The position numbers and the translations under genes were made by a program. Shown here piece by piece: positions 32,495 to 42,900 of a DNA stretch of 64,000 bases. The stretch is from Mesostigma viride (taxonomy: Eukaryota > Streptophyta > Mesostigmatophyceae > Mesostigmatales > Mesostigmataceae), in the NCBI GenBank assembly GCA_009746045.1, contig RPFO01000078.1, positions 1,211,107-1,275,106 of the forward strand, given 5' to 3'. A model generated the notes under the pieces. The model ran no database searches and was not told the origin of the DNA. It was given only the letters and a program-made list of their open reading frames with translations. How positions within the stretch are numbered: the first letter of the stretch is position 1; each line of letters begins with the position of its first letter.

Positions 32495-34276
32495 ATGGGC
32501 GACTCGGATCTAGATCGACTCCAGATCGTGGGTAAATGCATGGTGGGAAGCCTCATCTATGTCTGCGGGAAGATGCCGGAGGGAACGAACCGATGCTGGT
32601 TTCAATGGGAGCGGCTACGGAACAACTTGCCGGCCTCTGCGTCAAGCGGAGCTCCAGCCAAATGGGAAAAGATCCCTGGAGAAAACACCCCTCAATATAC
32701 CCCCGTGGACGAAGACTCGGGTTGCGAGGTGCGCGTGCTGCTCGCCCCGATCCTAGACAACCGCACCCTGGGAAAGATCGTCGCCGTCCCTGCTGGGAAG
32801 GTCCTCACCCCGACGGTCAAGCTGACCGACGACCACAATTCTAAGGAAAAAGTGCGCCACGCGCTCGCGTATGCGCTACAGCAGAAGGTCGACAGCTCGT
32901 CGGATCGCCCGCAGGCGCCCAACAGCGTCAGTGGCGACGCGATCAAGGAATCGGCGCAGCAGCACCCGCCAGCTGTCTTCCGTAGCGTCGGCCAGAAGGA
33001 AACCCCTGAAGAGGCACCCATCAGCTTCTCCCGGGCGGAACAAGAGGCCCAGGAGCGAGCACGCCAGGGTCTCGCCAGCCTCATGATGCAGCGGCCCGCT
33101 CCCCAAGTCCCCACGGGTGGTGCCGTCAATCTCAAGCCTGTGGCCAGCACTCCCGCTCCCACCCAGGAAAACCCATCCGGCAGCTTTGTCAAGCCGGCGT
33201 TGCGGCCGGTAGATGCAAGGGTGGACCCCGCTGCTGCTCGCGCAGCCGCCTCCGCCTCAGGCCAAGTCCCAGCAACGACTGGCCTCCGACCGGTGAGCGG
33301 TGGAGGGAACAATAATGCTTCCACCCCTGCTGCCAGCACTACCCCCAATGTCGGTATCGCTCGCACCACCAGTGGCAGCGGGAGTGGCAGCATTACTGCC
33401 AAGCAGGTTGCACCGGTCGTCACGCACCCGTTGCCCACCCAGGATGCGCCACCTGGCAGCTTCGTTAAACCGGTCCTTCGGTCCGTAGACGCGCGTGTCG
33501 ACCCTGCAGCGGCCCGTGCGGCTGCCTCTGCATCAGGCCAGCTGTCAAGCGACAAGGCCACCACAGTTGCTCCCTCAGCAACCGTCGGCGCAGCTGCCTC
33601 CCCCCCGAACCCGGTTACAAATGCCAGCATTGCTCGCAGTAGCAGTGGCGGTGGTAGCGGCAATGTGACTGCCGCCGTCAATAGACCATTTGTGCCTATT
33701 GTTGCCAACGCGTCCGCCACCCAGGACGCGCCACCTGGCAGCTTCATCAAGCCTGCGTTGCGGCCAGTAGATGCGCGTGTGGACCCCGCGGCGGCCCGCG
33801 CCGCCGCCTCCGCATCGGGCCAGCTTGCCGCCAAGAACGCGGCCGTGTCAAATGCTGGCGGGCCCTCTACCACAGGGAGCAGCGGTGATAGTGCCAGTAG
33901 CGACACAAACTCATCAGCACAAGGCGCGTCTGCTAACGCGGCACCAACCTGGTCGACTACCACCGGCTCCGCCTCGACGCCCGCCCGGACCACGAGTGGC
34001 CCATCGGAGCCTGCCTTGAGGCCCAAGTCACCATCACCCACCGATGCCGCCACGGCAGCAGTGATCACGGCGGCGTTTGCGGGGGGACCGCCCAAGTCGA
34101 GCCGGCCGAGGATACCAGAGACGCTGGTCCCCTCGGTGCCGGCAAGGTCCAAGGTCGAGGTGTCGATGGTGGGGTCGGAGGACGTGGATCCGTGGAGGGA
34201 TGGCGAGTTCTTGGACTCGGAAGCGGTCGGCATCCCCTCCAAGCGCTTCACGACGCTGCGAGTGCCGCGGCCGTAG
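32495..34276 (+). CDS. A9/Ig-like domain protein with threefold Ala/Pro repeat
   Basis: Intronless ORF of 593 residues, ATG at 32495. Residues about 8-95 resemble the A9-type Ig-like repeat of plant AIR9 (pattern: G..M.GSLIYVCGK, a central CWFQWERL, WEKIPGE..PQYTP..ED.GCEVRVLL). Alanine/proline/serine-rich sequence follows with three copies of a roughly 92-residue unit, each containing GSF(V/I)KP.LR.VDARVDP and AARAAASASGQ (near 33.17, 33.44 and 33.72 kb). AIR9 itself is a microtubule-associated protein at the division site; here only one A9-like domain is visible and there are no leucine-rich repeats, so the function is open. No signal peptide or membrane segment seen. The two supporting observations are the codon-regular open frame and the conserved repeats. 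Confidence 0.7.
   Translation: MGDSDLDRLQIVGKCMVGSLIYVCGKMPEGTNRCWFQWERLRNNLPASASSGAPAKWEKIPGENTPQYTPVDEDSGCEVRVLLAPILDNRTLGKIVAVPAGKVLTPTVKLTDDHNSKEKVRHALAYALQQKVDSSSDRPQAPNSVSGDAIKESAQQHPPAVFRSVGQKETPEEAPISFSRAEQEAQERARQGLASLMMQRPAPQVPTGGAVNLKPVASTPAPTQENPSGSFVKPALRPVDARVDPAAARAAASASGQVPATTGLRPVSGGGNNNASTPAASTTPNVGIARTTSGSGSGSITAKQVAPVVTHPLPTQDAPPGSFVKPVLRSVDARVDPAAARAAASASGQLSSDKATTVAPSATVGAAASPPNPVTNASIARSSSGGGSGNVTAAVNRPFVPIVANASATQDAPPGSFIKPALRPVDARVDPAAARAAASASGQLAAKNAAVSNAGGPSTTGSSGDSASSDTNSSAQGASANAAPTWSTTTGSASTPARTTSGPSEPALRPKSPSPTDAATAAVITAAFAGGPPKSSRPRIPETLVPSVPARSKVEVSMVGSEDVDPWRDGEFLDSEAVGIPSKRFTTLRVPRP
33168..33830 (+). repeat. Threefold coding repeat, period about 276-280 bp
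   Basis: Copies near 33168, 33441 and 33719 share a core of about 95 bp encoding SF(V/I)KP.LR.VDARVDPAA. Third-position differences with a conserved protein suggest it is older than the intronic minisatellites and under protein-level constraint. Confidence 0.8.
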
Positions 34277-34619
34277 ATTTTGGAAAATAAGTACACTTCC
34301 TGAAACGTTGATCACACGGCTGTGAAGTCTAACAAATCGATCCCATGGCGGTGGATTTAAGAAATTTTAACGTGTACTGTAGGAAACTTGGCCGCATGCA
34401 TTCGCCGGGGGTACACCGCGTGCCTACCAAGTGCTTTAAGCCGTGGATACATTGGCGGCCAGTTGGTGCTTCGAGCTCGTACTTATCGGTGCAATTCTAA
34501 GAGTGTCCTATTTGTTGTTCCCTTGGACCTGTCACCAAAATGGATCTTTATCACGTCACGGTGGTCGATTGCGTTAATCTGTGCATATTGCGCTTCTGGT
34601 TGCTAGAGATGCAATGTCC

Positions 34620-36165
34620 AAAGCATATCAAGGAGACAACCAGCGCAGGCCAGAAATTGGGAGAATCTGGACCATGGTAGCTCGATCAAGCATGCCGTTA
34701 TCTTATTTTCCGCGTTTTCGAGGCGTTCGTGCAGGATGATGCACTCAAGCTAGTTGTCTAGATGGGGGCAATCGATTATCATGGGATAGCTTAGGCATTA
34801 CAGCACTTGAAATGATATTAGCGCACAGCGTTATAGTACCTTCAATTAGCTCTGGCACCTTGTGGTCATCAGCTTGCGCCTTAGCCGACGTCTTGAGCCC
34901 ACCTCACATTTGTAGCATAATTGCTGTGCGTCAGCCTACCTATGGTATTGCACTGGTTGTAATGCACCCACAGTGTTGCGCCCCGGCATGCACCACATGT
35001 GCTGTGGAGAGAGCGCTCTGTGGCCTGCCCACTTGCGGCAGTGAGAGAAGCTAGGGCGCCCTCCCTCCTTCTCGCTGTGTATATAGGGTTGAACGCAAAT
35101 GGTTTTCACCTTTGCGGCGTGCCAAATCAGAATATAGGGTTAAAGGTTCCTTTACTCTGTATTGGCACCCACATGGCGCAGTCACGTGCTTATTAATTAA
35201 TTAATTAATTAATTAATTAATTAATTAATTAATTAATGCAGGATGATGAACATGAATGGAGATTAATTAATTAATTAATTAGACTCGTGCTCCCGTTGGG
35301 GAGTCACGGAGCATTAACCCCGATGGATGGATGGATGGGTGCAAACAGTCCTACTGGTCTAATCTATCTACATCGGCTACATACTACATCTATTTAACAG
35401 CATTCTAACTACAACATCTGAATGGAGATGGAAATGTGTAGCCTTGTTCATTGAAATGGCTGGCGTACGTGAAGAGCGACTAGATGTTAAGTGGCAACGC
35501 ATATCAAGAAGACAAAGCATATCGCTGCAGCAACCCGATGTTTTCTGGCATACGCGGGCTTTTGGTTCCCGCCGCACATTTGAAAGTGCTGTCATCCGGA
35601 TTTTTTTCTTTGCACCGTGTGCAGTTCTTGGACGTTTGGAATCATGGCATGGCTAACGTAATGCCTGACTAGCTAGTCCTTTTCAGTGGTTTTCCATTTG
35701 CGGGTATTTCGATCCTCGTAAATGGTGGGAGGCCTGATCGCAGCAATGGTGCTCACCACTAGACACCCCCGGCCAGTTAGGCTCGAAACACACGCCCTGA
35801 TCAAGCAAGCTGTTTCCGGCCCCACCTTCTAGGTCATCTAGTCGCTAGCTCTACACGTAAGCCAGCCATAATTTCAATGCTCAAGGCTACACATTTCCAT
35901 CTCCATTCATATTCATCATCCTGAACGACTTGAAAGCGCGGACAAGATACGTACGGCAGGCTCGAGCTACCATGGTCCGGATTCTCCCAATTTCTGGCCT
36001 GCGCTGGTTGTCGATCTCCTTGATAATTTCAATGCACAAGGCTACACATTTCGGCATCACCATTCATATTCATCATCCTGATCGACTCGAACACGCGGAC
36101 AAGATAACGGCAGGCTCGAGCTACCATGGTCCGGATTCTCCCGATTTCTGGCTTGCGCTGGTTAA
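34620..36165. repeat. SINE/LINE fragment cluster
   Basis: Holds copies of the 150-bp repeat family at 35.86-36.01 and 36.02-36.17 kb (plus) and 34.63-34.69 kb (minus). The family starts ATTTCAATGC(A)CAAGGC, contains ATTCATATTCATCATCCTGA, and ends TTTCTGGC(C/T)TGCGCTGGTTG. It also holds a piece of the tRNA-derived SINE at 35.09-35.14 kb and a half-LINE end at 35.28-35.32 kb. No gene seen. Confidence 0.6.
35189..35240. repeat. (TTAA)n microsatellite
   Basis: About twelve TTAA units following a CAGTCACGTG motif, i.e. the expanded tail of a LINE copy. A second TTAA run is at 35.26-35.28 kb. Confidence 0.9.
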
Positions 36166-36400
36166 AAAATTAAATTAAATTAAATTATAACATGCCTCCG
36201 TGGGGAGGTCATGTAGCACATATTTCATGATGGATGGGGTGGAGGAAGCCGCGTGATCGAACGATCCTAATTCTATCTAGAAAATCCTAACTACACTACT
36301 CATCAAAACGCCTCCTCCGCTTGGGGGGAGGTGGCTTGCCCACAGGGTCGGGCGTGTGCGCCTTGACAATCTTCTTCCACCTCGTCTGCGCTGGTTGTCT
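36160..36400 (-). mobile_element. 3' end of the second LINE family
   Basis: Minus-sense sequence encodes the basic ORF2 end (WKKIVKAHTPDPVGKPPPP, then RRRR and stop), followed by a tail with TGCTACATGACCTCCCCACG and GGAGGCATGTTATAATTTAA. Corresponds to 16.98-17.21 kb on the plus strand. Confidence 0.65.
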
Positions 36401-37095
36401 CCTTGATGTTCTAATTTGGCACGCCGCAAAGGTGAAAACCATTTGCGTTCAGTGCCGGTCTCCTTGATATGTTTGGGCTGCATGCTTTGCACTGCATGCA
36501 TGGTTTGCAAGTTGCGTGTATGTGAAGCTACGTGTGAGGTCCGGTGCAATTAATTGCATGTGATTGAGGTCCATCCAACTGCTAGAAATTGATGCCAGCT
36601 GACTGTGCTGCTTTGACGCGGATCGAAACTGGATAGAGCCGCCTGACGAGGTGACAATACTTCCTCTATTTCTTCCCACTTTATCAAGCACTTAGATATA
36701 TAAAGAATCCCACCGAGCGATTGGCAAGTCTCCGATAGCTATGAAAGCCTTCCGGGCAGTAGGAACCTTTGGTACCCAGCGCCTTGGCCATACCCAAAGC
36801 TACACATTGTCGTCTTGAGTACAACAATTGCGTGCAAGTAGTTTGTTCCCTAAATTGCCAAAGCAGCATAACCGAGATGCAGGCCGGGACAAGTAACCAT
36901 CCCGTGCACTACTTAGCTGTCAAACTTGATTATTGTTCCCCATGCAGGCACCAAAAAAGGTCCAACAAGTCTGCCAAATAAGATCCGCCTTAAGCAATGA
37001 GCCTGTTTCCTGCAACTGTCTACGGAAAGCTTTCGCGCAGGCCTGCAGTGCTGGCTAAATACCAGAACCAGCACCACAAAGATGCAACGATTGAA

Positions 37096-39947
37096 CTATC
37101 GCAGCTGCACTTGGAAGTCAGCAGCCACCTTCTCACGGACCTTCTCCTGCAATGTCCAACAAACAAACAAACACACAAAAAGAACACACTTCAAAGAGGG
37201 TTCTCATTGGGTCAACACTCAGGCAGGTGGTCCTGCGTGCATCCACATCGCAACACTGTGTGAACCCCCCCGTGGTCTGCCGGCCACTTGCAAAGACAAT
37301 AACAAAGAAAAAGCTCTGCCAGCTACAAGTCATCAACTGATCAATAAGCTTGTCGCAGAGCCCCATACAGCGCAGCAAAGAACACTAGCGTAACTCCATG
37401 GTCCAAGGCCCCATGCTGGTTGCTATACTAGCCCGACCAGGACAGGTTGGTCAGTTAGCCCCCAAAGTACTTTCATCACCCCTTGGTCAGCCTCCAATGC
37501 TCCCCAACTAGGCCCGGCCACGATGCTGGGAAAAATAGCCCCGCGACAACCTTCACCCCACATAGCCAGTCAAGCTCCATCCCTTGAGTAGCCACATTGT
37601 GCGCAAGGGTTCTTGCCACCAACAATGCAAAAGACAAACCCCCATACACCATGGCCCGTCACTGCACTTCCCCCCCCAACACCCATATTTTTCCTGCCCC
37701 GTTTTCACCTCCAGTGATCCAGGCCGCCCCCACCCTTCAATGCCCCACCCCCAAACCACCCCCAAAACTCCCACCACCCATCAACTTCCACCCCCCCCAG
37801 CTCACCCCACACACAGCCTGCCAGCTGGCGCCCACCTGGATGGCGTTGATCTCCTCGTCAGTGAGCGATCGGTCGGTGGAGCGGTAGGCCAGCCGGTAGC
37901 AGTGGCTCGTGCGGCCCGTCTTCGGGTGCTTGAACTCATCGATGAGCTTCACCTGCGACAAATGTGAACAAGCGCAAACGGCAGCAGGTGCGGGCAGTGG
38001 CGGATGCCAGTTGTTGCAGATGTAAGCGGTGGCAGACGTAAGTGGTGGCACCATGCACTTTGGGTGCTTCAACTCATCGATCAGCTTCCCCTGAGGCGGT
38101 GCGAGAAGTGGAAACTGCAACCGGGAAAGCACACAGATACGCTCTTCCTTACACGAGCCATGCTACGACCGCTGGTGACGAGCACCATCGCGGCATGGAA
38201 GGCAGACACGCTACTGCACGGACGGCAGCACCCAACGCACCGACTCGATCAGGTCGCCCGACAGCCCGCGCACCAGCTCGCACAGGTTGTTCTCGGTGCA
38301 GCGCTCGTTGGTCCAGAACGCAATGTCCTTGTAGCAGGGGGGGTACTGGGGGGAGTAGGGTAGGTATTCATTTTTTTTTTTTTTGGGGGGGGGGGCGTGC
38401 GTGGTCAGGAAGCGGGGGGGGGGGGGGGGGAGTGATGGTACAGAGTCAGAAGTGCATCCCAAAAAGAAAGACTGATTGCTCATGTTCTTGAGGCATTGGG
38501 GGGTGGGGGGAGGGGACTGCCGGAGCTGGGATGCGGCTTGGCAGGAGAGCGGCTTGCAATCATGTCAGAACGGCAATACAGCTGGAAGGGGCAAAGGAGC
38601 ACTCTCGCAGCTAGGACTTGGACGCCTCGTCAACCATCTACACAAGATTGCGGTTTCTACCAGTGGGTTCCTGCTGGGATTTATATGCCGTGCCCATAAT
38701 GCATGGTGGGCCTCGATTGAGGACCACACGATGTGCACATCAACAGCAAATGTGACACAGACGCAGACAAATAGCACTACAGAAGACAAGCTCTCCAATG
38801 CCACCTGCATACATGTGGCAGATACCCAGCGCCCTACCCACACGCACCTCCTGTCTGCCCACACGCACCTGTCTGCCCACACGCACCTGTCTGCCCACAC
38901 GCACCTGTCTGCCCACACGCACCTGTCTGCCCACACGCACCTGTCTGCCCACATGCACCTGTCTGCCCACACGCATCTCCTGTCTGCCAACTGCCTCACG
39001 CTGCGCTGGAAAACGCTATCAAGAAGCACTTTTGACAAGAAAACGCTGCAGTCCCTGCCTTGTGACCCCAGACAGGTCCAATCGCCATGCACACAGGGTG
39101 AATACACCCTGCATCATGGCACTCACTTTGGAATACGGCTTGAACTTGGTCGTCAGGTCACCGGCCTTGAACTGTCGAGGCCCGACGGACAGACAACCCA
39201 AGACCGAGAGAAGAGCCGGGTGCAGGTGTAGGCAGGGGCGAGCGAGGATCAGTCAAGGAAGGGGTAAGCAAGCAAGGGTCATCAGACTTCCACCATTCTG
39301 CATGTAAATGTTGTCTAGGCCTTACTTTCTTCAAGCCATGAGATGAAACCCAGCGTAGTCTCCAGAACCCTTGACCAGAACACGCAAGTCAATGGAGGCA
39401 AGCGAACCGTAAACTCTGGCAGCTTCAAACCCCAAGTTCAGAGACAAGCCACCTGGCCAGAAACATCACAGCACCATCTCCTCAAATACCAAAGTTCAAC
39501 ACAGACAACATTCCATCCCACAACCCTGCCTGCTTGCAGCGCTACAGCCCGGAGCCTCACCTGCTCCTTCGGCTTCGCGAGGGGACCCCCCATCTGGGCT
39601 GAAGCGCGCGTACTCAATCCAGAACAGGTGGATGTTCACAACCCAACGAAAAAACCACCACAGGACATGCCACACGTACTAGCAGCGCCACACCCCAGAC
39701 CCCCGCACCTGATTTCAGCGCTACACCCCACGGGTGCACTAAACCCCACGGGTGCCCTCCGACCCACCTGCTTGCTGAAGCGCGTGTCATCGGTCCAGAA
39801 CAGGCGGATGTCGGGGATCTCGAAGAGGACCATCGCGAGGCGCTCCAGGCCCAGCCCAAACGCCCACGCGCGCTTGTTGGCCAGGCCGCAGTTGTCCAGG
39901 ATCTGCTGCTCCATCACGCCGCAGCCCAGCACCTCAAGCCACTCATC

Positions 39948-39983
<36 letters not shown>

Positions 39984-42900
39984 TATTGTAGCATCATAGT
40001 GACCCGTGTGCGTCATGAGTGGCTAGCGCCGCTGCTCCGTCAAACCACAGCCGAGCACCTCCAACCACTTGCCCTGCACACATGACTTGCCCTGCACACA
40101 TGCGCGGTCAAACATGGTGTAGTGGTACATCATAGCCACGTGTGTGGGTCATGGTTTGCAATGAACTGCGATTATTACCACCACAACAGCCCAGCACCTC
40201 CAGTCAGGCACACACACGGGATAATTCTAGCATACGTGCCCCAGTAGTGAACCGTGGGATGAAGATTCACAGAAAGCCCCTGAGAGGTGGCGGTTGGTTA
40301 CTAATTATTCATAGCCGTTCACCACACCGCAGTCTGGCAATTCCCCCCTCTTCTCTATCCCTCATGGTAAAAACCATATTCATCGACCCCCCCATCATGT
40401 TAAAGAGATATACGCATCCACCCAAACGAACAAAGCCACACCCATGAACACAGGTAACCACCCGCAGTCACTTGGGAAAGAACAAACGTCCACCCAACCT
40501 TATGTCCATTAATGCATGCGACTATGCGCACTCACGTTAAAGAAGATCTCCAGCTCAAACGACGGGTTCGTGAAGGGGAAGTAGGTGTCGTACCAGCGCA
40601 TCTTGACGTCACCTGCACACAGGTGGGCAAACACGAGAGATGAATAAGAAATCTTTAGGAAAATGAAATATGAATAATAACCAGGGCATATACCAGCAAT
40701 AAGCGCCGTGGCACGAGAGAAGAGCGCATGGGTGTGACCACTTGGTTGGGATGGGCATGGGGAATGAAATTGTGTGATACTGCACTCTTGCAGTAGACAC
40801 GTGCCAACCGGGAAGCATGCTCACCACCAGCCAACCCAACCGAGCAAGGTACGAACTAGGAGCATTCCCCTATCCTACCGTACATGAGGTGAGGCCGCTA
40901 GCAGCAGCAGAGTACACTGGCGTTGGGCCAACTAGTGCGCGGGACGAACCTGCGCGCCACACACCAGGTCAGCCAACATTGGGATGCCAGCATTAAACAG
41001 ACCGGTGCACCTTGAGGCACCTCCCATCGGTCCTGCCTCTGATGCAACGTGCCCTGCCACCTACCAACAAGCGGCCCAGCAAAACCCTTGCCCACGCCGC
41101 TACGCCTCCCTACAGCTACCCCTCCCTATTCTCGATGGGAGAAAATCCCGCACCTCGTTGAACAAGAAGCAAGACCATTTCATATCACCGCATGCAGTTC
41201 TTTCAAAGGTTCCACTTCTCTCTTAAACAAAACCGAGGCGTGAGTGGAGACCTGGTCCACCAGGAGTTAGTTAGCAATTCTGTATGTTAGCAAGTCTGCA
41301 TGATTTGGTAACAACTTGCAGGCCCCCCCCCATCCAAGCTCCAGAGGAGAGCAATGTTAGGCTGCAGTTTGTGACCCTCGAAAACCAAACCAGCGGCGCG
41401 TGGGCCCCTCCACTTGCCACTACCGCATGTACTATACCTTGTCCTCTACCCCACTACTCCACATGCACGCGATACAAGGGCCGCCCACCCCATGCACGCG
41501 ACCAACCACCCCACATGCACGCGGCACCAGCGCCACCCACCAAACAGGCGGCGCGTCAACCCCTCCAGCGTGCGCTTCAGCTCCTGCTCGGCGTACGCGG
41601 TGCCGTCCATGCCCGCCGCCTCCCATTCCGACGGCTCAAACACACACACGCCCTCCATCTGGCCAGGGAGAAGGGGAAGGGGGAAGGGGGAAGGGGGAAG
41701 GGGAAGGGGGAAGGGGGAAGGGGGAAGGGGAAGGGGGAAGGGGGAAGGGGGAAGGGGAAGGGGGAAGGGGGAAGGGGGAAGGGGGAAGGGGAAGGGGGAA
41801 GGGGGAAGGGGGAAGGGGAAGGGGGAAGGGGAAGGGGAAGGGGAAGGGGGAAGGGGGAAGGGGAAGGGGGAAGGGGAAGGGGGAAGGGGAAGGGGGAAGG
41901 GGAAGGGGGAAGGGGGAAGGGGAAGGGGGAAGGGGAAGGGGAAGGGGAAGGGGGAAGGGGGAAGGGGGAGGGGGAAGGGGGAAGGGGGAAGGGGGGAAGG
42001 GGAAGGGGAAGGGGAAGGGGGAAGGGGAAGGGGGAAGGGGAAGGGGAAGGGGGAAGGGGGAAGGGGGAAGGGGGAAGGGAAGGGGAAGGGGAAGGGGGAA
42101 GGGGGAAGGGGAAGGGGAAGGGGAAGGGGAAGGGGAAGGGGAAGGGGGAAGGGGGAAGGGGAAGGGGGAAGGGGAAGGGGAAGGGGAAGGGGAAGGGAAG
42201 GGGAAGGGGAAGGGGGAAGGGGAAGGGAAGGGGGAAGGGGAAGGGGAAGGGGGAAGGGGGAAGGGGAAGGGGAAGGGGAAGGGGGAAGGGGAAGGGGGAA
42301 GGGGAAGGGGGAAGGGGGAAGGGGGAAGGGGGAAGGGGAAGGGGAAGGGGAAGGGGGAAGGGGGAAGGGGGAAGGGGAAGGGGGAAGGGGAAGGGGGAAG
42401 GGAAGGGGGAAGGGGAAGGGGGAAGGGGAAGGGGGAAGGGGGAAGGGGGAAGGGGGAAGGGGGAAGGGGGAAGGGGGAAGGGGAAGGGGGGAAGGGGGAA
42501 GGGGAAGGGGGAAGGGGAAGGGGAAGGGGGAAGGGGGAAGGGGAAGGGGAAGGGGGAAGGGGGAAGGGGGAAGGGAAGGGAAGGGAAGGGGGAAGGGGAA
42601 GGGGGAAGGGGAAGGGGAAGGGGGAAGGGGAAGGGGGAAGGGGGAAGGGGAAGGGGGAAGGGGAAGGGGGAAGGGAAGGGGGAAGGGGAAGGGGGAAGGG
42701 GGAAGGGGGAAGGGGAAGGGGGAAGGGGGAAGGGGGAAGGGGGAAGGGGAAGGGGAAGGGGGAAGGGGGAAGGGGAAGGGGAAGGGGAAGGGGGAAGGGG
42801 AAGGGGAAGGGGGAAGGGAAGGGGGAAGGGGGAAGGGGGAAGGGGAAGGGGGAAGGGGGAAGGGGAAGGGGGAAGGGGAAGGGGAAGGGGAAGGGGGAAG

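Noticed and set aside
32692-34296. 534-codon minus-strand ORF
   Set aside because: Antisense shadow of the Ala/Pro-rich plus-strand gene, whose N-terminal domain and repeats are convincing.
40396-40416. Possible donor-edge copy of PheRS exon 40536-40612 (CATGTTAAAGAGAT)
   Set aside because: Similarity to CACGTTAAAGAAGAT is short; plausible under the edge-copy pattern but not strong alone.
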